From NCBI GenBank assembly GCA_964531095.1, contig CAZHED010000002.1, positions 1 to 64,000 on the forward strand: a stretch of 64,000 nucleotides of DNA, written 5' to 3'. A model generated the notes under the pieces. The model saw only the letters and a program-made list of their open reading frames with translations. It was not told where the DNA came from and made no database searches. Every line of letters begins with the position of its first letter. Within the stretch, counting starts at the first letter, position 1. Origin of the DNA: Palsa-1150 sp964531095 (GTDB lineage: Bacteria; Myxococcota_A; Polyangia; Polyangiales; Polyangiaceae). This document shows, piece after piece, positions 1-8,424 of the stretch. The translations under genes were made by a program, and so were the position numbers.

Positions 1-825
1 GCTGAGGATGGGGTTGCGCTTGTGCGGCATCGCGCTCGACCCCTTCTGGCCGGGGCTGAACGCCTCTTCGGCTTCTCCCACTTCGCTCCGCTGCCAATGG
101 CGCACGCTCGTGGCGAGGCGCTCGATCCCGGCGGCGACGAGCGCGAGGGCCGCGAAGTAAGCGGCGTGGCGGTCACGGGCGACGACTTGCGTCGCGACGG
201 TCTCCGGCTGCAATCCGAGCGACGCCAGCGCGCGCCGCTCGATCTCGGGCGTCAGATGGGCGTACGACCCTACGGCCCCTGCGATCTTGCCGACCGCGAT
301 CTCGCGTCGCGCCGCTTCGAGCCGCGCCCGGCCTCTCGCGATCTCCGCGTGGTGCCCGGCGATCGCCATCCCGAAGGTGATCGGCTCGGCGAAGATACCA
401 TGGCTGCGGCCGATCATCGGCGTCCTGGCGTGCTCGCGCGCCCGCTTGGCCAGCGCGGCCAAGAGGCGGTCGCAACGGGAGACGAGCCTGTCCGCTGCGT
501 CGCGCAGAAGGATGGCCAGCGACGTGTCGAGGACGTCGCTCGACGTCATCCCCCGGTGGAGCCATCGGGCGTCGGCGCCCGCGAGCTCTTCGACGTGCGC
601 CAGGAACGCGATGACGTCGTGCTTCGTCGTGCGCTCGATCTCGTCGATGCGCGCGGGGTTCAGAACCAGCGCCTTGCCCCGGATGGCCGCCGCCGTCCCC
701 CGCGGGACGAATCCGGCCTCCTCCATCGCCTCGCAGGCGGCGAGCTCCACGTCGAACCAGACGTCGAAACGGCGCGCCTGAGACCATAGCGCCGCAAAAT
801 CGGCAGGTGTGTAACGAGGGATCAC
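1..825 (-). CDS. purB: Adenylosuccinate lyase, 3'-truncated by the window edge
   Basis: This gene encodes the purine and AMP biosynthesis lyase that splits adenylosuccinate and SAICAR, releasing fumarate. The GTG start at 825 gives VIPRYTPADF, a typical PurB N-terminus. The 275 visible codons stay open to the left edge and reach the superfamily signature GSSAMPHKRNP, which carries the catalytic-loop serine. An earlier HGMTSSDVLDTS block and the GRSHGIFAEP block (with the substrate-binding histidine) are also present. A full enzyme is about 430-480 residues, so roughly the last third lies outside the window. The SDR gene lies 19 bp upstream on the same strand, so the two may be cotranscribed. 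Identification is secure from the motifs. Confidence 0.95.
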   Translation of the reverse strand, partial: MIPRYTPADFAALWSQARRFDVWFDVELAACEAMEEAGFVPRGTAAAIRGKALVLNPARIDEIERTTKHDVIAFLAHVEELAGADARWLHRGMTSSDVLDTSLAILLRDAADRLVSRCDRLLAALAKRAREHARTPMIGRSHGIFAEPITFGMAIAGHHAEIARGRARLEAARREIAVGKIAGAVGSYAHLTPEIERRALASLGLQPETVATQVVARDRHAAYFAALALVAAGIERLATSVRHWQRSEVGEAEEAFSPGQKGSSAMPHKRNPILS

Positions 826-844
826 GAGCCGCGACTAGCACGTC

Positions 845-1555
845 TCATGCTCTGCCGTACACCGGAAGGGCGGCCCCCGAGACGTCGCGCGCCTCGTCGC
901 CCAAGAGAAACGCCACGACCCCGGCGGCCGACGGCAGCGTGACCCACGTGCTCGCGTCGGCCTTGGGCATCGCGGCTCGGTTGGCCGGCGTGTCCATCGT
1001 GCTCGGCAGGACGGCGTTGACCCGGACGCCGTGTCCCATGACTTCGACGGCGACCGCGCGCGCGAGCGCCACGACGGCGGCCTTCGACGCCGCGTATGCG
1101 GCCGCGTTCGCGCTGGTCCAGGGCTGCTCTGCGGCGCGCGACCCGACGACGACGATGCTCCCGCGCCGCGCGGCGACCATCGCGGGGAGGAGCGCGCGAA
1201 GAGAACGGTACACCGTGTCGAGGTTGGCGCTCATCATCGTGCGCCACACGTCGTCGTTCGGCTCCTCGTGCAGCGGTTTTCCGCCTCGCCACGCGCCGGC
1301 GATGAGCGCCGCCAGCGTCGGCGCACCCCCGAGCTCTTGCGCGACGCGGGGAAGCCCGGTCCGCCAGGTTTCTTCGGCCGCGATGTCTCCCGCGATGACG
1401 CTCGCGCCGCCCAGCGTCGCGGCGAGCGCGGCCAGCCGTTCTTTGCCGCGCTCGGAGTCGACCAGAACGATCTTTCTGCCACGCGAAAAGAGAGTGCGAG
1501 CGACTTCGGCGCCCAGCGCGCCGGCCGCGCCCGTTACGAGGGCGATATCGGTCAT
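845..1555 (-). CDS. Short-chain dehydrogenase/reductase (SDR)
   Basis: This is a 236-residue Rossmann-fold oxidoreductase of the classical SDR family. The N-terminus shows the nucleotide-binding TGAAGALG loop (TGxxxGxG type), and an acidic residue after the second strand (VDSERG) hints at NAD preference. The catalytic YAASK lies in the usual place, and VNAVLPSTMDTP matches the substrate/cofactor loop. Length is normal for the family. It lies directly upstream of purB and about 90 bp downstream of the MBL-fold gene. The substrate cannot be told from sequence; a quinone or acyl-type reductase is as likely as a polyol dehydrogenase. Confidence 0.88.
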   Translation of the reverse strand: MTDIALVTGAAGALGAEVARTLFSRGRKIVLVDSERGKERLAALAATLGGASVIAGDIAAEETWRTGLPRVAQELGGAPTLAALIAGAWRGGKPLHEEPNDDVWRTMMSANLDTVYRSLRALLPAMVAARRGSIVVVGSRAAEQPWTSANAAAYAASKAAVVALARAVAVEVMGHGVRVNAVLPSTMDTPANRAAMPKADASTWVTLPSAAGVVAFLLGDEARDVSGAALPVYGRA

Positions 1556-1645
1556 AGCGACGGGTTAGCGCGGATTTCTCACCGGCGCCGGGGGACTCTC
1601 TGACGTGCCCGACAGTTCTCTCCCCATCGCCTGTGACAGGCAGGG

Positions 1646-2491
1646 CTAGCACGCAATCGTCAGCCCCTCGTGCGCCGCGACCACGTCGGGAAAGAGGGCG
1701 CGCGCACGAGCCTCCTTGTCGCGCACCGCCGCGTCGTCCTGAACTGGGTCGTGATGAAAGAGCACCATGCGCTGCACGCCGGCCATCTTCGCGAGCTTGG
1801 CCCCCTCTTCGAAGGTGCTGTGCCCCCAACCCTTCTTCGACCCGCCGACTCCGGCGGCTCCGTCGTACTCCTCCGGCGTGTACTGCGCGTCGTAGATCAG
1901 CACCTCGGCGCCCCGCGCGAGCCCCAAGAGCTTGTCGTCGACGCGGCCTTCGTAGTGCTCGGTATCCGTCGCGTAGACGATCGCCTTGCCCATGTGTTCG
2001 ACTCGGAACGCATAGACCCCCTGAGGGTGATTGCCGCGCGCGTTGCGCACGGACACGCGGCCCCCCAGGCCGTCGTCGATCTCGACCGTCTCGCCCTCGA
2101 CCAAGTCGCGAAACACCATCTTCGCGCCCATCGTCTTCAAGTGGACGGGAAAGTTCGGGTGGTCCATCTGACCGGCCAGCGTCTCTCCCAGCGTGCGCGA
2201 GACGTTGTTGCCCCCGTAGAGGTGGAACACGTTCCCCGCGACGAACGCCGGCTCGAAGAACGGAAATCCCTGGATGTGATCCCAGTGCACGTGGCTGAAG
2301 AACATGTGCGCGTCGAGCGGCATCTCGTCCAAGAGCTTCTTGCCGAGGAGCCGCAGGCCCGTGCCGCCGTCGAAGATGAGGATGGCCCTTCCGGCCCGAA
2401 CTTCGACGCAGCTCGTATTGCCTCCGATCGCGACGGTGCTTGGCCCCGGCGTCGGGATACTGCCGCGGACTCCCCAAAAAGTGATCTGCAT
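1646..2491 (-). CDS. MBL-fold metallo-hydrolase
   Basis: This 281-residue metallo-beta-lactamase-fold hydrolase has the N-terminus MQITFWGVRGSIPTPG followed by GGNTSC. That pattern is typical of the phosphodiesterase/RNase Z-like branch found in myxobacteria. The di-zinc motif HxHxDH is visible as HVHWDH near residue 88, and later metal ligands are likely in ATDTEH and GHST. The ATG at 2491 was chosen because the conserved first strand begins there; the reading frame upstream is open but does not look like protein. It diverges from the YdcF-like gene across a 91-bp gap. The substrate is unknown: cyclic nucleotide or phosphodiester is a family-based guess. Confidence 0.85.
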   Translation of the reverse strand: MQITFWGVRGSIPTPGPSTVAIGGNTSCVEVRAGRAILIFDGGTGLRLLGKKLLDEMPLDAHMFFSHVHWDHIQGFPFFEPAFVAGNVFHLYGGNNVSRTLGETLAGQMDHPNFPVHLKTMGAKMVFRDLVEGETVEIDDGLGGRVSVRNARGNHPQGVYAFRVEHMGKAIVYATDTEHYEGRVDDKLLGLARGAEVLIYDAQYTPEEYDGAAGVGGSKKGWGHSTFEEGAKLAKMAGVQRMVLFHHDPVQDDAAVRDKEARARALFPDVVAAHEGLTIAC

Positions 2492-2582
2492 CCTCGTCGG
2501 TCGCTCCCTGAGACCCGCTTCGCGCCCTCTACCGTCTTGGGAGGCTACCTCGCCAGACCGGGGAAGGGTATTCCTTGTCCGC

Positions 2583-3089
2583 GTGGCGCCGCGCCCCTTT
2601 CCGCCGCCGTTCGATGCCATCGTCGTGCTCGGGTGCTCGGTGCGCCTCGACGACGGCGGCCGCATCTGCCGGCGGAGCGCGCTTGCGCGGCGCATCGACG
2701 CCACCGCTCTCGCGTACGCGCAGCGCGGGGGGGAGCATACGATCGTCGTCGCCAGCGGCGGGCGCCACTGGGGTGGGTTGGTCGAGGCCGACGTGATGGC
2801 GAGCGAGCTTGCGCGGCGCAACGTGCCGGAGCGAGCGATTGTTCGCGAGCGCTGTTCGCTCACGACCCGCGACAACGCGCGCTTCGCGGCCGAAGCGCTG
2901 GCTCGAAGGGGCATCCACGCCGCCGCGGTCGTGAGCTGCGAGTGGCACCTGCCGCGCGCCCTTGCGCTCTTCCGGCGCGCCGGAGTGCGCGCGGACGGAG
3001 TGGGCGCGCGCGAATACGGCACGCCGTGGCCGAGGCGGCTCTGGCGGCGGGGCCTCGAGCGCGTGCTCTTGTGGATGCAGGCGCGGTGA
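2583..3089 (+). CDS. YdcF-like (DUF218) membrane-associated protein
   Basis: This is a protein of about 168 residues of the YdcF/ElyC/SanA (DUF218) family. It opens with FDAIVVLGCSVR, the family's nucleotide-binding-like first strand, followed by a Ser/Asn-rich region (TTRDNARFAAEAL) and CEWHLPRALALFRRAG, the conserved histidine block. There is no clear N-terminal membrane helix, unlike SanA or ElyC. The GTG at 2583 is the closest in-frame start before the conserved strand, but it lacks a well-placed ribosome binding site, so the true start is uncertain. Family members act in envelope integrity, but a precise reaction is not established. It is followed by coaX 63 bp downstream. Confidence 0.7.
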   Translation: MAPRPFPPPFDAIVVLGCSVRLDDGGRICRRSALARRIDATALAYAQRGGEHTIVVASGGRHWGGLVEADVMASELARRNVPERAIVRERCSLTTRDNARFAAEALARRGIHAAAVVSCEWHLPRALALFRRAGVRADGVGAREYGTPWPRRLWRRGLERVLLWMQAR

Positions 3090-3152
3090 CGAAAGGGACC
3101 GTGGGGCCTTCTTCGGTGCCCGCGGCGCGCGTAGAGGAGTAAGAGTGAGCCC

Positions 3153-3920
3153 ATGCTCCTCACGATCGACGTGGGCAACACGAACATCGTCTACGGCCTT
3201 TTCCAGGAGAGTCGCCTCCGGCACCAGTTTCGTGTCGAGAGCGCGCGCGGGCGCACCGCCGACGAGTATGCCGTGCAACTTCGGGCGCTTCTCGACATGC
3301 ACTCGGTCGACCGCCAGAGCGTGCATGCCGCGATCCTCGCGTGCGTCGTCCCGTCGCTGACCGAGCCGATGGTCGGGCTCGTGAGGCGCGTCTTCGCCCG
3401 CGACGCGATGATCGTCGGCCCCGGGATCCGCACGGGGATGGCGATCCTCATCGAGAACCCGCGCGAGGTGGGTGCCGACCGCATTGCGGACGCGGTGGCG
3501 GGTTACGACAAGGCCAAGGGGGGCGTCATCGTGGTGGACTTCGGAACGTCGACCAACTTCGACTGCGTCACCCCCAAGGGCGAATACCTCGGGGGCGTCC
3601 TCGCCCCTGGCCTGCAGATCAGCGCCGACGCGCTCTTCGCACGGGCGGCCAAGCTGCCGCGCGTCGAGATCGTCCGGCCGCCCAGGGTCGTGGGCAAGAA
3701 CACCGTCCACGCGATGCAATCCGGCATCGTCTACGGGTACGTGGGTCTCGTGGACGGTATCGTCGAGCGACTGAAGGCCGAGCTCGACTACCCCTGCGCC
3801 GTGATCGCCACCGGCGGGCTCGCGCCGCTCATCGCCCCGCTATCGAAGACGATCGTCGAAGTCGACGACATCCTCACCCTGGTCGGTCTGCGCATTCTCC
3901 ACGAGCGCAACCAGCCTTGA
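3153..3920 (+). CDS. coaX: Type III pantothenate kinase
   Basis: CoaX phosphorylates pantothenate in the first step of coenzyme A synthesis. The 255 residues are the standard length. The ASKHA phosphate-binding motif DVGNTN sits at residues 6-11, DFGTSTNFDCV forms the second phosphate loop, and GGVLAPG and IATGGLAPLI match later conserved blocks. The ATG at 3153 is preceded by a GAGGAG run. Myxobacterial coaX often sits beside birA; no birA is visible here. The gene is 18 bp upstream of a permease gene on the same strand, which looks metabolically unrelated. Confidence 0.95.
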   Translation: MLLTIDVGNTNIVYGLFQESRLRHQFRVESARGRTADEYAVQLRALLDMHSVDRQSVHAAILACVVPSLTEPMVGLVRRVFARDAMIVGPGIRTGMAILIENPREVGADRIADAVAGYDKAKGGVIVVDFGTSTNFDCVTPKGEYLGGVLAPGLQISADALFARAAKLPRVEIVRPPRVVGKNTVHAMQSGIVYGYVGLVDGIVERLKAELDYPCAVIATGGLAPLIAPLSKTIVEVDDILTLVGLRILHERNQP

Positions 3921-3938
3921 GCTCCGTGATCCGCCGCT

Positions 3939-4931
3939 GTGCGTAGATCCGTCGCGCTCACCCTCTGCGCCGCCGCCCTCGTCGTCGCGATTGCCCTGGG
4001 CGTCGCATTCGGCAGCGGAACCGCCTCGCTCGCGGACCTCTTCGCCGGCGGCACCCTCGCCCGCGACGTCATCGTGGGGTATCGGCTCCCCCGCGTGCTG
4101 CTCGGTGTCGCCACCGGAGCGGGGCTTGCCGCCGTCGGCGCGGCTTTTCAGACGGTGCTGCGCAACCCGCTGGCCGAGCCGTACGTCCTCGGAGTCTCCG
4201 GCGGAGCTGCGCTGGGGGCCACGATCGCGACCGCCCTCGGCCTCGGCGGTCTCGGGCTGCTGGGTGCCGCCGGCGTTCCGGCGGTCGCTTTCGTCGGAGG
4301 CGCCGCAGCCACGGTCGTCGTTTGGGCGCTCGTGCGCGCCGGTCGCTCGGGTGGGGCGTCGATCCTCCTCGCGGGCGTGGTGGTCAACTCGATCGCGGGA
4401 GCCTGCATCATGCTGATCGAGGCGCTCGCTGACCCGGGCAAGGTCCAGTCGGTCGTCTGGTGGCTGATGGGGTATCTCGACGTCCCGTCCTGGGGCCAGC
4501 TCGCGTTCGTGAGCAGCTACGTCGCGATGGGGCTCGTCGTTCTCCACGTCGACGCGGGGCGCATGAACCTGCTGTCGCTCGGCGACGAACCGGCGGCGAG
4601 CCTGGGCGTGGACGTGCGCGCTCTCGAGCGGCGCACGTTCTTCGCGTGCGCGGCGGTGGTCGGCGCGGTGGTGAGCGTGACGGGGCTCATCGGCTTCGTG
4701 GGCCTGGTCGTGCCCCAGAGCACGCGTCGCGTGCTGGGTTCGGACTTGCGCCTCGTATTGCCGGCGTCGGCCTTGGTCGGCGGCGCGACCCTGGTCGTCT
4801 GCGACTTGCTCGTGCGCCTGATCGCGCAGCGCGTGCACACGGAGCTACCGGTCGGCGCGGTGACTTCGCTCCTGGGCGGGCCGGTGTTCTTGGTCCTCCT
4901 CGGCCGGCGGACCACCACCCCGTCCCGCTGA
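3939..4931 (+). CDS. FecCD/BtuC-type ABC transporter permease
   Basis: This inner-membrane permease of about 330 residues belongs to the iron-siderophore/cobalamin importer family (FecCD). It has many hydrophobic segments, the RLPRVLLGVATGAGLAAVG entry motif and RNPLAEPYVLGVSGGA, which is highly conserved in FecCD and BtuC. GLIGFVGLVVPQ is near the coupling region. The start is a GTG at 3939. No substrate-binding protein, ATPase or TonB receptor gene is next to it within the window, so partners must be encoded elsewhere. It ends 3 bp before the convergent TPR gene. The substrate (ferric siderophore, heme or B12) cannot be decided. Confidence 0.9.
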   Translation: MRRSVALTLCAAALVVAIALGVAFGSGTASLADLFAGGTLARDVIVGYRLPRVLLGVATGAGLAAVGAAFQTVLRNPLAEPYVLGVSGGAALGATIATALGLGGLGLLGAAGVPAVAFVGGAAATVVVWALVRAGRSGGASILLAGVVVNSIAGACIMLIEALADPGKVQSVVWWLMGYLDVPSWGQLAFVSSYVAMGLVVLHVDAGRMNLLSLGDEPAASLGVDVRALERRTFFACAAVVGAVVSVTGLIGFVGLVVPQSTRRVLGSDLRLVLPASALVGGATLVVCDLLVRLIAQRVHTELPVGAVTSLLGGPVFLVLLGRRTTTPSR

Positions 4932-4934
4932 GCC

Positions 4935-6110
4935 TCACACGGTTGGCGCTGGTTTGCCGGCAATCGGCGCGAGCTGTTGTTGCTGCTGCGCCAGCATCTG
5001 CGAGATCGCGCGCGATCGCTCGACGGCGAACTGCTTGACCTCGCGCACCTGGCTGGTCGCGAGCTTGTTCAAGAGGGCGGTGATCTTCTGGAGATCGCGC
5101 ATCTGGAAGAGGGCTTCGAAGTAGTTGTGCGCGATCCGCACGTCGCGCAGCATGAGCGCCTCGTGGGGCGCGAGGAGCTTCACGACCTCGTCGATCTTGG
5201 ACCCCTGACCGTAGAGCGCCGACAAGCAAAGCAGGGCCAGCGCATCGCCCGGCGCGCGCTCGACGGCCTTCTTGGCGAACCCGATAGCTTTGGCGCGCAC
5301 GCCCTCGTCCTTCGTTTCGCCCGAGTAAAAGCCTTGGAGCGCGATGTAGGGGGCCGCGGACTTCGAGTTCACCGGAGCGGCGGCAAGCTCCTCCACTTGC
5401 TTGATCATCTCGTCGTCGCCGGTCTGCTCGCGGATCGAGCTCGCGAGATACCCCCACGCGTCGACGGAGTTGTTGTCGATCTGGATCGCCCGCTCGGTGT
5501 TCTCGCGCTCGCCTTTGCGGTCGCTCTTGTCTTTCATCACCCTCGCCAGCTGAAGGCTGGGAAATGGCGAGTCTTTGAGCAGGTTCTGCGCGCCGCGCAA
5601 AGTCGCCTCGGCCTTTTCCAGCTTCTTCTGGGCCGCCTGGGCCACCCCGAGCCCCAGCCAGTCCTCGCCGTCGCCGCCCAGGGCAACGATCTTGGAGAGC
5701 ACCTTCTCGGCCTTTTCGTGCCGCCCGTGCTTCATCAGCTCCTGAGCGAAGATCCGGCCGCGGCCGAGATCTTCCGGGCCGTCGTTCCAGTGCTTCTCGA
5801 GCCCACCGAGCAAGTCCTCCAGGCCGATCGCGATCTGACGCCCCTGCTCGTCCTGTACCGGCACGGCTGGCCCGTTGAAGCCGAGCAGCTTCCAGACCTC
5901 GTCCATTTGGAGCGCCACTGGTCCCTCGACGATCTTCTTCTCGATGGGCGTTCCGTTCGGCTGGATCGGGAGAAGCACGAGGGCATTGCCGGGCACCCCG
6001 TTCGGGAAGGCCGTGATGGGCGCGAGGATGGCCGCGCCGCCGCGGATCTGGATGCCGGGTCCGCCGCCGACCGCGGCGGGCGCACTGGGTTTGAAGGGCG
6101 TGTTGGACAT
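4935..6110 (-). CDS. TPR-repeat protein of unknown function
   Basis: This 391-residue soluble protein has no signal peptide. The first 100 residues form a conserved-looking non-repeat region rich in Gly/Pro (IQIRGGAAILAP, VWKLLGFNGPAVPVQDEQG). Residues from about 125 onward are alpha-helical with tetratricopeptide-like periodicity (EKAEKVLSKIVALGGDGEDWLG and YIALQGFYSGETKDEG are examples). The C-terminus has a poly-Gln stretch. The ATG at 6110 begins MSNTPFKP; the open frame upstream is not convincing. It is convergent with the permease gene and lies 90 bp from the divergent gene at 6201. A scaffolding role is plausible but not shown. Confidence 0.72.
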   Translation of the reverse strand: MSNTPFKPSAPAAVGGGPGIQIRGGAAILAPITAFPNGVPGNALVLLPIQPNGTPIEKKIVEGPVALQMDEVWKLLGFNGPAVPVQDEQGRQIAIGLEDLLGGLEKHWNDGPEDLGRGRIFAQELMKHGRHEKAEKVLSKIVALGGDGEDWLGLGVAQAAQKKLEKAEATLRGAQNLLKDSPFPSLQLARVMKDKSDRKGERENTERAIQIDNNSVDAWGYLASSIREQTGDDEMIKQVEELAAAPVNSKSAAPYIALQGFYSGETKDEGVRAKAIGFAKKAVERAPGDALALLCLSALYGQGSKIDEVVKLLAPHEALMLRDVRIAHNYFEALFQMRDLQKITALLNKLATSQVREVKQFAVERSRAISQMLAQQQQQLAPIAGKPAPTV

Positions 6111-6200
6111 TGCGAGAGCGTTTCCTAGCACGGCGAGGCACGGTGAGGCACGAAGCACTCGTCGCCGCGCGAGAGCGCATGTACAAGGACCGGTAGTAAG

Positions 6201-6848
6201 ATGAGGCGAACTGATATGCGACGCCGTCCGATTGGGGGCGCGGACTGCGCGAGCACGAAGCCGAGGGCGGGGCTTGCCGCCGCTGCGTGTGCGCTCTGCG
6301 TTCTGGCCGCTCTGGCCCTCGTTCCGCGGTGCGTCCTCGCGGGCGACAACACGATTTCGAGGCCGGGCGACCACCCCTCGTACTCCGTCGAGATCGAGCC
6401 GCACATCCTGTTCGGCTGGGGCGACGCCTACCACGCGGGCGGCTACGGCCTCGGTGCGCGATTCTCGATCCCCATCGTTCACAACGGCTTCGTTCCCAGC
6501 ATCAACAACAGCGTCGCCATCTCGTTCGGCATCGACTGGATGCACTACGACTGGTGCTGGTACAACGGCAGCTGCGCGGCGAACTACTTCGACTTTCCCG
6601 TCACGTTGCAGTGGAACTTCTTCGTCGCCCAACGCTGGAGTGTCTTCGGCGAGCCGGGCCTTGTCGTGTACTTCGGCTCGTACGGCGACTGCGGCTTGCC
6701 AGCCAACCAGTGCCCGGGCCATCCGTCGGGAGCCGGATTCGAGCCTGCGCTCTTCATCGGCGGCCGCTACCACCTCAGCGACAAGATGTCGCTCACGATG
6801 CGGCTGGGGTTTCCCACGTTCTCGTTCGGGCTGTCGTTTTTTCCTTAA
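6201..6848 (+). CDS. Exported protein, probable small beta-barrel
   Basis: This is a 215-residue protein with a long charged N-terminus followed by a hydrophobic signal segment ending near CVLAGDN. The mature part is rich in alternating aromatic and glycine residues (EPHILFGWGDAYHAGG, LQWNFFVAQRWSVFGEPG). It ends in FSFGLSFFP, an aromatic-terminal strand typical of outer-membrane beta-barrels. It contains four cysteines in two close pairs (WCWYNGSC; CGLPANQC), probably disulphides. The gene overlaps the 3' end of the next, oppositely oriented gene by 4 bp. The family is not recognised; similar short barrel proteins of unknown role are common in Polyangiales (from general knowledge). Confidence 0.68.
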   Translation: MRRTDMRRRPIGGADCASTKPRAGLAAAACALCVLAALALVPRCVLAGDNTISRPGDHPSYSVEIEPHILFGWGDAYHAGGYGLGARFSIPIVHNGFVPSINNSVAISFGIDWMHYDWCWYNGSCAANYFDFPVTLQWNFFVAQRWSVFGEPGLVVYFGSYGDCGLPANQCPGHPSGAGFEPALFIGGRYHLSDKMSLTMRLGFPTFSFGLSFFP

Positions 6849-7276
6849 GGAACGAAATACCCCGGCGGCGAGTTCCCTCCGCACGCACGCTCGGCGCCTT
6901 CGCGTGTCCCCACATACAGGTAGTGGATCGCTTCGTTCCGCTGGCCGCACTGGGCGATGCACCGGCCCAGCGAAGAGGCGGGGCACCCCTTCGTCGCGTA
7001 GCGCATTCCGGCGACGCCGCACACTTGCGGGACGAGACTCGGCGTGAATTCGTCGCCGGTGAATTCGATGCAAGTGACCGGAGAGCCGCCGTCGCCGTTT
7101 TCGAAGATGCAAGCTCCCTTCGGGCGGTGGATGGTCCCCGAACAGCTTCCCGGCGGCCCGCCGGCCGAAGCCACTCCGCCGTCGTCTCCCGCCGGCGCCG
7201 GCTTTCGTGTGCCCGAGCGGCAGGCGACGAGTGTCACCACGGCCACGACAACGACGCAAACGCGATCAAGACGCAT
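6845..7276 (-). CDS. Small Cys-containing lipoprotein
   Basis: This protein of 143 residues has the N-terminus MRLDRVCVVVVAVVTLVAC, giving a clear signal peptide with lipobox LVAC. The mature region begins with a low-complexity Gly/Pro/Asp linker (PAPAGDDGG) and continues with a cysteine-rich globular part containing 8-9 cysteines (CSGTIHRPKGAC, CIEFTGDEF, CPASSLGRCIAQC). No known domain is recognised. It is convergent with and overlaps the barrel-like gene at 6201. It is likely a periplasmic or outer-membrane lipoprotein of unknown function. Confidence 0.66.
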   Translation of the reverse strand: MRLDRVCVVVVAVVTLVACRSGTRKPAPAGDDGGVASAGGPPGSCSGTIHRPKGACIFENGDGGSPVTCIEFTGDEFTPSLVPQVCGVAGMRYATKGCPASSLGRCIAQCGQRNEAIHYLYVGTREGAERACGGNSPPGYFVP

Positions 7277-7379
7277 GTCGACCCTTCCTTGCCGCTCGGA
7301 TTAGGGCACGGTCGAGGCCCATCCGTCGACTCCTGCCAATGGCGGCGAGGCCCGGACGGCCTTAGACTCCCTCAGACAG

Positions 7380-8417
7380 ATGACGGTTGCCCTCTACCTT
7401 CTCGCGATCCTCGGGCTCGCCGTGTTGATGGTCGTCCACGAGGGGGGGCACTACGTCGCGGCGCGCAAGTTCGGCATGCGCGTCGTGCGCTTCAGCATCG
7501 GTTTCGGCCCTACCATCTGGAAGCACAAGCCGAAGGGGAGCCCCACCGTCTATCAAGTCGCTCTCATCCCCTTTCTCGCATACGTGCAGATCGCGGGGAT
7601 GAACCCGTACGAAGAGAATGACCCCAACGACCGCGCCAGCTACGCGAACGCGTCGCTCTGGGCCCGGATCGTGACGATTGGTGCAGGGCCGCTCACCAAC
7701 TACTTGTTCGCCTCGGTCCTCTTCTTCTTCGGCTTTCTCGTCGGGGGCCAAGAGGTGCGCGACGACGTGAGCATGCGCGTCGTCGTCGAGGCGGGTCCCG
7801 CTCAGATCGCGGGTGTGCAGACGGGCGACCAGGTCCTCGAAGTGAATGGAGTCGGTGTGCACAACTGGGAGCAGCTGCGCAAAGCGGTCAGCGCGCACCC
7901 GGGAGAGGCGATCGATCTGACGCTGTCTCGCGACGGGCAGACGTTGCACAAGTCGGTGACCCCTTCGCCGAAGGGGGAGAAAGACGAGGGCCTCATTCAC
8001 GTCGGAACGCCGATCCACGTCGAGCCGGTCGGGGTCCCCGAAGCGGCGAAGATGAGCGTGATCGCGCCGGCGATTGTCGTCTACGAGAACGTGCGTGGCA
8101 TCGCGCGCGTGCTCGCGGGCAAAGAAAAGCTGCAGATGAGCGGGCCTGTGGGCATCGTCCGCGAGGGGGCGAAGAGGGCGCGGACCGGCCCGGGGAGCTT
8201 GCTTCAGTTCCTCGGCATCCTCAGCGCCTACCTCGGCGCGTTCAACTTGCTCCCGTTCCCCGCGCTCGACGGCGGGCGCCTGCTTTTTCTCGGCGTCGAA
8301 GCGGTGTCGCGGCGCAGGCCCGACGCGAAGGTCGAGGCGCGCGTCCACGCGATCGGCCTGCTGATGCTGCTGACGCTCATCGCGTTCGTGACGTACGCCG
8401 ACGTGATCTCGAAGTAG
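7380..8417 (+). CDS. rseP: RseP-like site-2 metalloprotease (M50B)
   Basis: This intramembrane zinc protease cleaves membrane-anchored regulators such as anti-sigma factors. The catalytic HEGGH (HExxH) is at residues 20-24 inside the first membrane helix. A single PDZ domain spans about residues 115-185 (VVEAGPAQIAGVQTGDQVLEVNG). The third zinc-ligand motif is in NLLPFPALDGGRLLF near residue 290, within the C-terminal membrane part. At 345 residues it is the short one-PDZ form; E. coli RseP has about 450 residues and two PDZ domains. The ATG at 7380 follows the preceding non-coding stretch directly. It converges on proC with 7 bp between the stops. Confidence 0.93.
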   Translation: MTVALYLLAILGLAVLMVVHEGGHYVAARKFGMRVVRFSIGFGPTIWKHKPKGSPTVYQVALIPFLAYVQIAGMNPYEENDPNDRASYANASLWARIVTIGAGPLTNYLFASVLFFFGFLVGGQEVRDDVSMRVVVEAGPAQIAGVQTGDQVLEVNGVGVHNWEQLRKAVSAHPGEAIDLTLSRDGQTLHKSVTPSPKGEKDEGLIHVGTPIHVEPVGVPEAAKMSVIAPAIVVYENVRGIARVLAGKEKLQMSGPVGIVREGAKRARTGPGSLLQFLGILSAYLGAFNLLPFPALDGGRLLFLGVEAVSRRRPDAKVEARVHAIGLLMLLTLIAFVTYADVISK

Positions 8418-8424
8418 CGCGCAC